Positions 1 through 6,949 of a stretch of DNA of 44,346 nt are shown piece by piece (position 1 is the first letter of the stretch; the number at the start of each line of letters is the position of its first letter). Source of the stretch: Kineosphaera limosa NBRC 100340 (GTDB lineage: Bacteria; Actinomycetota; Actinomycetes; Actinomycetales; Dermatophilaceae); NCBI RefSeq assembly GCF_000298215.1, contig NZ_BAHD01000056.1, positions 1 through 44,346 of the forward strand, given 5' to 3'. A model generated the notes under the pieces. The model searched no databases. It was not told where the DNA came from and saw only the letters and a list, made by a program, of their open reading frames with translations. The translations under genes were made by a program, and so were the position numbers.

Positions 1-924
1 AGGCGCGGTGCGGCCGCGCCCGGTGGCCAGGGCGGCCAGGGCCATCGCGGCCTTGGCCGCCGGGGAGACCCGCCGCCGGGCGCTGAAGACGTCGTAATCG
101 GCCGCCTCGATGCGCGTGAGGATCGCCGAGTACATCCGCAGCGCAGCCGCGACGCAGCGCGCGGAGGCGCTCGGCAGCATGCCGACTCCCGGCTCGGCCA
201 GTGCGTACAGCTCCCGGTTGCGGGCGATCTGCGCCGCGAGGAAGTCCCGCCACGCCGGTGTGACGCGCCGCTGCCAGGGGTCGACGCCGAACCGGCTCAG
301 CTCGTCGGCGGGCAGGTACACGCGGCCGCGGTCGAGGTCCTCCCCGACGTCGCGGATGAAGTTCGTCAGCTGGAACGCCAGCCCCAGCGATCTCGCCGGC
401 CCCAGCGCCTCGGCGGTCAGTGGCCGCAGCACCGGCAGCATCATCTCGCCGATGACCGCAGCCGAGCCCTCCATGTAGACGTCCCGCAGCTCGGGCCAGC
501 TCGACCAGCTCGACCGTTCGAGGTCGAGGGCCATCGCGCCGAAGAACCGCTCGAAACAACCCCGGTCGAGTTCCAGCCGGCGGGCGGTCGCGCCGATCGC
601 GCGCAGCGTCGGGTGCGGGTCTTGGCCGGTCTCCCACACGGTGTAGAAGCGCTCGCTGAAAGCGTTGAGGCGCACCCCGGCGTCCGCGTCGGCCGGCAGG
701 TCGAGATCACGCAGATGCCGGGCCTCGGGCTCGTCGACGATGTCGTCGGCCAGGCGGCACAGCGCGTAGACGCCGTAGACGTCGCGGCGCTGCTCCGGCG
801 GCAGGAAGAGGGTGCCCCAGTAGTAGGTGGTGCCGAATGCTCGCGTCAGGTCTCGACAGGCGCGCAGGCCGGGCTCGAGGTCGTCGCGCAGCCCTGCGGT
901 GGACTGGACGGCGGCTGACTGCAT
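1..924 (-). CDS. crtB: Phytoene/squalene synthase family protein (3' end cut by window edge)
   Basis: Probable phytoene synthase, which condenses two geranylgeranyl diphosphates head-to-head in carotenoid synthesis. The reading frame is open from the ATG at 924 to the window edge, giving 308 codons without a stop. Both aspartate-rich signatures of the trans-isoprenyl diphosphate synthase head-to-head family are visible: DDIVD at residues 60-64 following YALCRLA, and RDVGED at 191-196 followed by LDRGRVYLP. A GAGG Shine-Dalgarno lies 6 nt before the ATG. Squalene or dehydrosqualene synthase shares these motifs, but the LTNFIRDVGEDLDRGRVYLP block is typical of bacterial CrtB. The carotenoid pathway partners would lie to the left of the window. 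A palindrome at 1103-1117 upstream may be an operator. Confidence 0.88.
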   Translation of the reverse strand, partial: MQSAAVQSTAGLRDDLEPGLRACRDLTRAFGTTYYWGTLFLPPEQRRDVYGVYALCRLADDIVDEPEARHLRDLDLPADADAGVRLNAFSERFYTVWETGQDPHPTLRAIGATARRLELDRGCFERFFGAMALDLERSSWSSWPELRDVYMEGSAAVIGEMMLPVLRPLTAEALGPARSLGLAFQLTNFIRDVGEDLDRGRVYLPADELSRFGVDPWQRRVTPAWRDFLAAQIARNRELYALAEPGVGMLPSASARCVAAALRMYSAILTRIEAADYDVFSARRRVSPAAKAAMALAALATGRGRTAP

Positions 925-1102
925 GCGCTACCTCGTCGACGAATGTGCGGGGAACTGAGGTCGATTCAACACGCGGGTCTCCTTGGGCGCTACCCGACTC
1001 GGTGGGTCGGCCGCACTCGAGCGCACCCGGACCCTCGCTGACCCTCGCCGGCCTGGCTGGGGCTGCGCGGACCAGAACGGGCAGGCCGCTGCGGTCACGT
1101 AG

Positions 1103-1117
1103 GTTAAGCACCTTAAC
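1103..1117. promoter_or_regulatory. Palindrome GTTAAGCACCTTAAC upstream of crtB, possible operator
   Basis: The two 6-bp half-sites GTTAAG and CTTAAC are exact inverted copies around a CAC centre. It is AT-rich in an otherwise very GC-rich stretch and sits about 180 bp upstream of the crtB start. Short AT-rich palindromes of this kind are typical of MarR-family sites, and MarR-type regulators control carotenoid genes in other actinobacteria. The link is inferred from position only. It also partly resembles one half of a DtxR/IdeR iron box, but the second half does not fit. Confidence 0.35.
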
Positions 1118-1200
1118 GGTTTCTGGCCACGCTCAGCCAGACCGGCGTCCTTTCGTCACCCCCGCGGCGGCCTGCAGGCTCCGACTTCTTGGAGACGCCA

Positions 1201-1254
1201 AAAGATAGTGTTCGCTTTTGCTCAGCAGACCGTGTAAAAGCGAACACTATCTTT
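1201..1254 (-). repeat. 54-bp palindromic element, copy 1
   Basis: A perfect 19-bp inverted repeat (arm AAAGATAGTGTTCGCTTTT at 1201-1219, complement at 1236-1254) encloses a 16-nt loop. Read on the minus strand, the whole 54 bp matches 30479-30532 at all but two positions, loop included. It lies 55 bp past the stop of the minus-strand gene ending at 1309, so it could end that transcript. The second copy lies between divergent genes, which argues against a pure terminator. Confidence 0.9.
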
Positions 1255-1308
1255 GCGGCGTTGGGCCTCGGCCGACCCTGCGCGCGCCATAGGGCGGCGC
1301 GAGCGCAC

Positions 1309-2181
1309 TCACTGCGCCCGCAACCGCACCTGCGCGATGCGCCGGGCGGCGGCGTGGAAGGTGACCACGACGTCGGGCCCCTCGACGCGCCGGGCCAGAA
1401 TCCAGGCCGACCGCGAGGAGAGGTCGTCGACGGGTACGACGACGTCGGCGCCCGCGAAGATCTCGGCCGCGGCGCGCGACCGCGAGACCGACAAAGCGAA
1501 CTCGTTGGCGATGCCGCTGCCGCGCAGCCGCAGCAGTGAACGCAGCGCCTGGGAGGGCCATTGCGCCCCGCGGCGATGAGCCGCCCGGGCCCGCGCCCGC
1601 CCGCGCCGGTAGCCGCCGCGCACCTGCAGCCGCACCCGGTTGGTGCGCCAGCGCACCCCGTGGGCCAGCCGCTGCGGGTGCTGTTTGGGCAGGTGGGCGA
1701 CGCGCGCGGCGGATTCCATCGCGGCGGCCGCCTCGGTCTCGGCCGACTGCGCGAGGGTGTCCTGCTCGGCAAGTTCGTCCTCGACGTCGGCGTCGATGAT
1801 CGCCAGGGAGTCGGGCTCGGCGTACTGCTCGGAGATCTCGTCGCCGTACATCTCACCGCTGCCGTCGCCGTCCGCCGCGCCGGCCCAGGGATCGTCAGCG
1901 TCGCGCGCATCCGCCCCCGCGGCGACTGCGGCAGCCGCATCCGACAGCGCGTCGCCAGGCAGCAGCCCGGCCTCGGCCAGGGTCGGCACGCGCCGCGGCT
2001 CGCGACCCAGGTGCAGCGCGGGCCCGGCAACCAGGTGCGCGACGACCGGCAGCGGCTCGGCCGGCGGATACCAGGACAGCAGCGCGACATCGTCGTCGGG
2101 CTCCAGCCCGAGACGCTCCCGCCAGAGCGCGACCTTCTCCCCGCGGATCCCGCGGCCGGAGTCCATGATGAGGATCCGCAT
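1309..2181 (-). CDS. Unknown protein co-transcribed with a glycosyltransferase
   Basis: A 290-residue protein I do not recognise. The ATG at 2181 was chosen because it lies 5 bp after the stop of the upstream GT gene and has GGACGAGG about 9 nt before it. The N-terminus (MRILIMDSGRGIRGEKV) reads like a first beta strand and loop. Residues of about 80-150 are acidic and rich in Ala, Asp and Glu. A strongly basic stretch follows at about 165-215. The C-terminal 70 residues have an alternating hydrophobic pattern (GADVVVPVDD, then DVVVTFHAAARR) that suggests an alpha/beta fold resembling part of a GT-B domain, but no catalytic motif can be named. Tight linkage to the GT suggests a role in glycan assembly or its control. 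Function unknown. Confidence 0.75.
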   Translation of the reverse strand: MRILIMDSGRGIRGEKVALWRERLGLEPDDDVALLSWYPPAEPLPVVAHLVAGPALHLGREPRRVPTLAEAGLLPGDALSDAAAAVAAGADARDADDPWAGAADGDGSGEMYGDEISEQYAEPDSLAIIDADVEDELAEQDTLAQSAETEAAAAMESAARVAHLPKQHPQRLAHGVRWRTNRVRLQVRGGYRRGRARARAAHRRGAQWPSQALRSLLRLRGSGIANEFALSVSRSRAAAEIFAGADVVVPVDDLSSRSAWILARRVEGPDVVVTFHAAARRIAQVRLRAQ

Positions 2182-2186
2182 CCGGG

Positions 2187-3755
2187 TTACCTCGTCCCCT
2201 CGATCGTCGGGCTCTCCGCGTGGGTTGCGCTCCCTGCCGACGGTTGCTGTTGCGACCGCGACCCTCGGCTGGGACCGCAACCGTCGGCGGACTGGAGGGC
2301 GCCGGACTGGGGGGCACCGGACCGGGGGGCACCGGGCTGGGGGGCGGGGCCGGGCTGGAGGGCGGGGCCGGGGGACTGGGGGAGCCCGCCGCCGGAGCCG
2401 GTGACCGCGGCGCGCAGGGCCGCCACGCGCGGGGCGAGCTGCAGGTCGCGGGAGTAGGCGGCGGCGAAGTCGGCGCAGGCCTGCCGGGTCGCTGCGTCGG
2501 CGGTCCGGGCGGCGTGCGCGGCCTGGGCGAGCGCGTCGGCGATGGACTCCGGCTCCAGATCACCGACTGGAAACCACAGGGGGTAGCCGCGCAGCACCTC
2601 GGTGGCGGCGTTGCCCGGGTCGTGCACCGACACGATGGGTTTGGCGGCGGCGGTGTACTCGAACACCTTGCCGCTGGTCACGTACTTACCCGCGCCGAGA
2701 ATCAACAGCAGCACGTCGAACGTGGCGTAGGTGGCCCGCACGTCCTGCTTGGGCACGGGTCCGCAGTAGGTGAGGTCGTCGCCGCGGTACTGCTCGACGA
2801 GTTCGACGAGTTCGGCGTTCGGCAACGCGAAGAACCCCAGGTAGCCCCACAGCTGCGCGCGGGCGTCGGCGAGCTCAGGCCGTTGCCGGGCCAGCCGCCA
2901 CCCGGCTGCGAACTCGGCCAGCGGCACCTTCTTGGAGGCCGTGCCGATGTAGCCGAAGGTCAACGGCGCCTCCGGGTTGCGCAGGGCGGGCGGGTCGAGG
3001 TCGGCCTCGGGGGCGAACTGCGGGTCGTAGCCGTTGGCGACCATGTGCAGACGGTCCGCCAGCTGCGGGTGCCGCTGCGCGTGCCAGGCCCGGATCGGCT
3101 CGTTGACGAACCACGCCTCCAAGGCCCGACCGAGCAGATCGCGCTCCAACTTGTCGACGCGTCCGCCTTCGGAGTGCAGCAGGTCACCGGAGAAGACGTC
3201 GAGCATCCACGCGTCGCGGTAGTCCATGACGTAGGGGATGCCGTACCGGCGGTTGAGCACGTCGCCGGCCGCGAAGTCGACGTTGGGGTTGGCGGTGCCG
3301 ACGACGAGGTCGACCGGTTTGCGGCGGTGGATCGCCAGGGCGGCGTCCTCCAGCGGCCGGCGCCACGGCCCGTAGGAGACCTCGGGAAAGTCCCGCACGT
3401 CCAGCAGCCGCTGCCGGCGCCGCCACACCCGCGGTGCCAGCGCCCGCAGCGCCGACCAGTTGCGCACGTCGGTCTCCAGCGCGGGCCACGGGAACGGGAT
3501 GCGCACGACCTCGATCGCCGGGTCGATCTGCTCCATGAGGGAGTAGTCGGCCCCGGTGGAGGCGATGAACGTCTCCTCGGTGCAGGTCAGCACCGTGACA
3601 TCGAACCCCTGGGCCGCGAAGGCGTTGGGGGTCGCCAGGGCGCGGTAGACGCCGCCGCCGCGCGAGGGCGGATAGCCCCACGCGACGTACAGCAGATGAG
3701 GCCGGGTGCCCGCGGCCGAGTGGGTGGTCGAGGAAGTATGCGAAGGGGGTGGCAA
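2187..3755 (-). CDS. GT4-like glycosyltransferase with repetitive C-terminal tail
   Basis: Glycosyltransferase of the GT-B fold, 522 residues from a TTG at 3755. That start has a perfect AGGAGG 6 nt upstream, whereas the longer frame upstream lacks a good ribosome site. The N-terminal Rossmann domain begins at LLYVAWGYPPSRGGGVYR (21-38). YVMDYRDAWMLDVF follows at about 175-188, and the donor-domain motif SGKVFEYTAAAKPIVS at about 361-376. It is a paralogue of the protein at 6946-8367, which shares the PPSR..GVYR.LA, (D/S)RD(A/S)W and SGKVFEY blocks. Residues 453-522 are low complexity: GAPQS-like pentapeptides, then a segment encoded by a dispersed palindromic repeat (2225-2281). The tail is probably not catalytic. 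The donor and acceptor sugars cannot be told. Confidence 0.85.
   Translation of the reverse strand: MPPPSHTSSTTHSAAGTRPHLLYVAWGYPPSRGGGVYRALATPNAFAAQGFDVTVLTCTEETFIASTGADYSLMEQIDPAIEVVRIPFPWPALETDVRNWSALRALAPRVWRRRQRLLDVRDFPEVSYGPWRRPLEDAALAIHRRKPVDLVVGTANPNVDFAAGDVLNRRYGIPYVMDYRDAWMLDVFSGDLLHSEGGRVDKLERDLLGRALEAWFVNEPIRAWHAQRHPQLADRLHMVANGYDPQFAPEADLDPPALRNPEAPLTFGYIGTASKKVPLAEFAAGWRLARQRPELADARAQLWGYLGFFALPNAELVELVEQYRGDDLTYCGPVPKQDVRATYATFDVLLLILGAGKYVTSGKVFEYTAAAKPIVSVHDPGNAATEVLRGYPLWFPVGDLEPESIADALAQAAHAARTADAATRQACADFAAAYSRDLQLAPRVAALRAAVTGSGGGLPQSPGPALQPGPAPQPGAPRSGAPQSGALQSADGCGPSRGSRSQQQPSAGSATHAESPTIEGTR
2225..2288. repeat. 57-bp GT-associated palindromic repeat, copy B (inside a GT gene)
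   Basis: Aligns without gaps to 14729-14785 (copy A) and 16412-16468 (copy C) at very roughly 70% identity, starting at TTGCGCTC. This copy carries its own exact 12-bp inverted repeat: GCCGACGGTTGC at 2236-2247 and GCAACCGTCGGC at 2277-2288. It lies within the 3' coding end of the GT gene and encodes part of its tail. Confidence 0.65.
2286..2371 (-). repeat. In-frame 15-18 bp tandem repeats in the GT tail
   Basis: Encodes about five consecutive units: GPALQP, GPAPQP, GAPRS, GAPQS, GALQS (residues of about 463-489 of the GT). The DNA shows G-rich units such as GGGGGGCACCGG. It directly adjoins the palindromic repeat at 2225-2288. Confidence 0.7.
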
Positions 3756-4293
3756 GGCGCTCCTCCTGAGCGTGACGTCGGGTGCCAGTATCTCAGGGCG
3801 CCAGGGTGATCGGCGCAGACCGGGCCTGGCCGCCGAGATCGGGGCGCCGTGCTCAGGTGCCGGGATCAGGTGCCGAATCAGATGGTCGGTCGAGGCCCTG
3901 CGCGCGCTGTGCACACACTGTTTGCCCGGGCGTCACCACCGGGCCACACAGCTCGTTCGGGCGGCGGGTAGAGCGGTGTTGACACCATTTCTCGGGCCGA
4001 TGGCGGCAGCGCCCCGACCCACGAAAGAACCTCGTTGCGCGAAAGGCGCTGCGCCGGCGCGGCCCTGGTCCGTGAACTGCGTAGAAGCCCACAACAAGCC
4101 CAGCAGAAGGTACCGAACGGGGTGCGATCCGGCTCCGGCGACGGATGCCCACGGCAGGCCCCACCCGGTGGCGTGCGTAGTGTGGGCAGCGAAGCAACGG
4201 CCGCACCAGGACACCGACGGGGCGGCCGTTTCGGTGAACTCTGCCGACACAGACCCACGGGCCAGCACCACCCGGCCCGCGAAAGGACTCCAC
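3756..4293. other. Divergent intergenic region between two polysaccharide units
   Basis: 538 bp between the divergently transcribed GT (minus, start 3755) and acetyltransferase (plus, start 4294). No open frame here looks real. It must hold promoters for both directions. A TTGACA at 3979-3984 and a TAGTGT near 4179 are seen, but neither has a well-spaced partner, so no promoter is called. Confidence 0.5.
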
Positions 4294-4890
4294 ATGGCAC
4301 CCAAGATTCAACCCAGCGCCGACGTCTCTCCAGAGGCGACGATCGGCGAGGGCAGCAGCGTCTGGCACCTGGCCCAGGTGCGCGAGGACGCCGTGATCGG
4401 CGACAACTGCATCATCGGCCGCGGCGCCTACGTCGGCACCGGGGTGCAGATGGGCGACAACTGCAAGCTGCAGAACTACGCGCTGGTCTACGAGCCGGCC
4501 CGCCTCGAGGACGGCGTCTTCGTCGGCCCCGCGGCGATCTTCACCAACGACGAGTACCCGCGCTCGGTCGCCCCCGACGGCGCGCTCAAGCGCGGCGACG
4601 ACTGGGAGGCCGTGGGCGTCACGTGCAAGGAGGGCGCCTCGATCGGGGCCCGCGCCGTGTGCGTCGCTCCGGTGACCATCGGCGCCTGGTCCATGGTGGC
4701 CGCCGGGTCGGTCGTCACCAAGGACGTGCCGGACTTCGCGCTCGTCGCCGGCAACCCCGCCAAGCGCATCCGCTGGGTCGGCCGCTCCGGGGTCACCCTC
4801 AAGTCGCTCGGCAAGGGCCGCTGGCGCTGCCCGAAAACGGGTGAGACGTATGTCGAAACCGACGAAGCGCTGGTGTTGAAGCACGATTGA
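4294..4890 (+). CDS. WbpD/PglD-type sugar N-acetyltransferase, left-handed beta helix
   Basis: 198-residue hexapeptide-repeat acyltransferase. It should transfer acetyl from acetyl-CoA to the amino group of a UDP-linked amino sugar in the cytoplasm. Residues of about 10-150 form left-handed beta-helix turns (ATIGEGSSVWHLAQVREDAV, then IIGRGAYVGTGVQMG, CKEGASIGARAVC, ITIGAW-like). The loop FTNDEYPR and the ending AGNPAKRIRWVGR are hallmarks of the WbpD/WlbB group. A short cysteine-containing tail follows (GRWRCPKTGETY). AAAGGA lies 6 nt before the ATG. It is the first gene of a unit with two GTs, and the next start lies 4 bp past its stop. It may acetylate the product of the aminotransferase at 26199, which is inference. 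The exact sugar is unknown. Confidence 0.88.
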   Translation: MAPKIQPSADVSPEATIGEGSSVWHLAQVREDAVIGDNCIIGRGAYVGTGVQMGDNCKLQNYALVYEPARLEDGVFVGPAAIFTNDEYPRSVAPDGALKRGDDWEAVGVTCKEGASIGARAVCVAPVTIGAWSMVAAGSVVTKDVPDFALVAGNPAKRIRWVGRSGVTLKSLGKGRWRCPKTGETYVETDEALVLKHD

Positions 4891-4894
4891 GCCT

Positions 4895-6949
4895 GTGAGC
4901 ACGCCGACCCCTCCCGTCCCACCAGTCCAGCCGGTCGAGCCGAGCCGAGTTTCGGGCTCTGTTCCGGCACCTGTCCCGGTTCCCGTACCGGTGGCGCCAG
5001 CAGCCGCCACGCCGGCCGCGGCCGACGACTACGACCTCGTGCTTGTCGCGACGCCGTGGTACCCCACGAAGCAGAACCCCATGTGGGGCACCTTCGTGCG
5101 CGACGCCGTGATCGCGATGAACATGCAGAACCCCGAGCGGATCACGGTCGTGCACGTCGACGGCAACCCGCTGTACGAGGGTGAGGAGCCGCCGGCAGGT
5201 GCGGGCTTCGACGCCGGAGACGGTTCCGGAGCGGGGTCGGAACAGGAGTCGGAACGGGGTATCGGAGGCGAGGGCTCGGCGGGCGAGAGCGCCCAGCCTC
5301 CGTCGTCCCGGGCGGCGCGCGTGCCTTCGTGGTCGTGGCGGGAGTCGCGGCCGGAGGCGGATGTCGTGGTCATCCGCGCGCCGCACCCGGCGAACACGCC
5401 GCGCTCGGTGGCGATGGAGATCCACCGGGAGGCGCTACGCGAGCACGCGATGGACCTCATCGGGCGGGCCCGGATCGTCTCGGCGCACGTCGGAGGGCCG
5501 ACGGGTGCGGCGATCGCGCCGCTGCTCGCCCGGCGCACGCGGTTCTCGATCACCGAGCACGCCACCTACGTGCGGGCGATCTTCGCCGACACGTCGGCCG
5601 CCATCCAGTACCGCGCGGCGGTTGCCCGCGCCTCGCGGGTGTTGGCGGTCAGCGACGGCCCGGCGGCGGGGCTCCGGCGCCTGTGCCCGCAGCAGGCCGA
5701 CTACATCTCGGCCGTGCCGAACCCGGTGCGCTTCGACATCCTGCCGCTGCGCGAGCAGCCGGTGCGCGCCCATGACCGCTGGCTGTACGTCGGAAACCTC
5801 GTGGCGCGCAAGGGCGTCCACCGACTGCTCGAGGCGTTCGCGCAGGAGGTGCGTGAGAACGACCGCGAGGGCCTGCACCTGACGCTCGTCGGCGACGGAC
5901 CGATGCGGCAGGAGCTGGCGACCCAGGCCCGCGAGGCCGGACTGGCCGACCGCGTGACCTTCGCCGGGCAGGTGGACCCGGCCGACGTCGCCGGCTTCTT
6001 CGGCCGCCACGACGTGCTGGTGCACCTCTCGGAGTACGAGACGTTCGGGCTGACGGTCGTCGAGGCCGCCGCCACCGGACTGCCGGTCGTCGTCACCCGG
6101 TGCAGCGGCCCGGAAGAGACGATGGTCATCCCCGCGGGCTACGGCCTGGCCGCTTTCGTCGACGTCGACCCCAGCCCGGAGTCGGTGCGCGCGGCCGTCG
6201 CGTCGCTGCGCACCGATCACAGCCCGGCGCAGCTCGAGTTGGTGCGCACGATGATGCGCTCGCTGTACGGCTTCGAGCGAGCCGCGGACCTGCTGGCCAA
6301 GTACGTCTACGGCGCCACCAAGCCGGCGCTGGCGCCGCCGCTGGACCTGTCGATCGTCGTCGCCTTTCAGGGCCCGCAGCAGTGGCGCCGGGTCATGCAC
6401 GGTGCCGACCGCGCGGCGGACCTGGGCTGCGACATCGTGGCCGTCGACCTCGAAGACGGCATCGCGCAGGTGCCGGCCGGGGTGCGCCTGGTGACCCCCG
6501 GCAACGTGGACCGCTACAACGCGCTGCGCACGCTCGAACGCGCCGTCGTGGACCGGGCGCCGCGGGCCGTGCTGCGCGGCGCGGAGAAGCTCGTGCCGCG
6601 GCTGCCGCAGCGGGCGGCCAAGCCGGCATTGCGCGGCCTGACCAGCGCCGAACGCCTGCAGCGCCGGGTCGCCAACGTCAGCGAGCAGCGCGTGTACCGG
6701 TTGGTGTGGGGAGTGCTGCGCGGCCGCTCGATGGCCCGGCGCGTCGAGGCGCAACCCGAGCTGGCCATGGACCGGCTCGACGTGCTCGTGCACCTGGGCG
6801 GGCGGCTCACGCAGCTGGCCTACCGACTTGCCATGCGCCATCCGGAGGCGATCGTGCACCACGGGCCGTTCAACGCCGCGGCCATCTCGCGCTGGTGGCT
6901 GGCCGTGCACGGGCCCAAGCACGAGACCAGCGGGGCGGAGGAGCTGTGA
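4895..6949 (+). CDS. GT4 glycosyltransferase with extra C-terminal domain
   Basis: 684-residue retaining glycosyltransferase of the GT4 family. It begins at a GTG 4 bp after the acetyltransferase stop. Residues 1-43 are Pro/Val-rich low complexity. The acceptor domain spans about 44-285 with a disordered insertion at about 94-155. The donor domain spans about 290-475 and has WLYVGNLVARKGV (296-308), LVGDGP (331-336) and the E-x7-E motif in SEYETFGLTVVEAAATG (379-395, E382 and E390). Residues of about 480-684 are an additional domain I cannot assign; it starts LDLSIVVAFQGPQQW and ends near YRLAMRHPEAIVHHGPFNA. Normal GT4 enzymes end at about 400 residues, so this is a fusion or extension. Its stop overlaps the start of the next GT (GTGA). 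Confidence 0.88.
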   Translation: MSTPTPPVPPVQPVEPSRVSGSVPAPVPVPVPVAPAAATPAAADDYDLVLVATPWYPTKQNPMWGTFVRDAVIAMNMQNPERITVVHVDGNPLYEGEEPPAGAGFDAGDGSGAGSEQESERGIGGEGSAGESAQPPSSRAARVPSWSWRESRPEADVVVIRAPHPANTPRSVAMEIHREALREHAMDLIGRARIVSAHVGGPTGAAIAPLLARRTRFSITEHATYVRAIFADTSAAIQYRAAVARASRVLAVSDGPAAGLRRLCPQQADYISAVPNPVRFDILPLREQPVRAHDRWLYVGNLVARKGVHRLLEAFAQEVRENDREGLHLTLVGDGPMRQELATQAREAGLADRVTFAGQVDPADVAGFFGRHDVLVHLSEYETFGLTVVEAAATGLPVVVTRCSGPEETMVIPAGYGLAAFVDVDPSPESVRAAVASLRTDHSPAQLELVRTMMRSLYGFERAADLLAKYVYGATKPALAPPLDLSIVVAFQGPQQWRRVMHGADRAADLGCDIVAVDLEDGIAQVPAGVRLVTPGNVDRYNALRTLERAVVDRAPRAVLRGAEKLVPRLPQRAAKPALRGLTSAERLQRRVANVSEQRVYRLVWGVLRGRSMARRVEAQPELAMDRLDVLVHLGGRLTQLAYRLAMRHPEAIVHHGPFNAAAISRWWLAVHGPKHETSGAEEL

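Larger units (their letters stand above)
925..1308. other. Intergenic region between crtB and the GT/unknown operon
   Basis: No convincing gene is seen; the open frames here are GC-driven shadows. It holds the presumed crtB promoter, a short palindrome at 1103-1117 and the 54-bp palindromic element at 1201-1254, which lies 55 bp beyond the stop of the minus-strand gene ending at 1309. Confidence 0.6.

Noticed and set aside
3756-3914. Longer N-terminus of the GT ending at 2187
   Set aside because: Residues added upstream are basic and unrelated to GTs, and the TTG at 3755 has a perfect AGGAGG.
6100-6945. Upstream extension of the second GT reading frame
   Set aside because: It is a shadow frame inside the previous GT gene. 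The GTG at 6946 with a strong ribosome site and 4-nt overlap is the better start.
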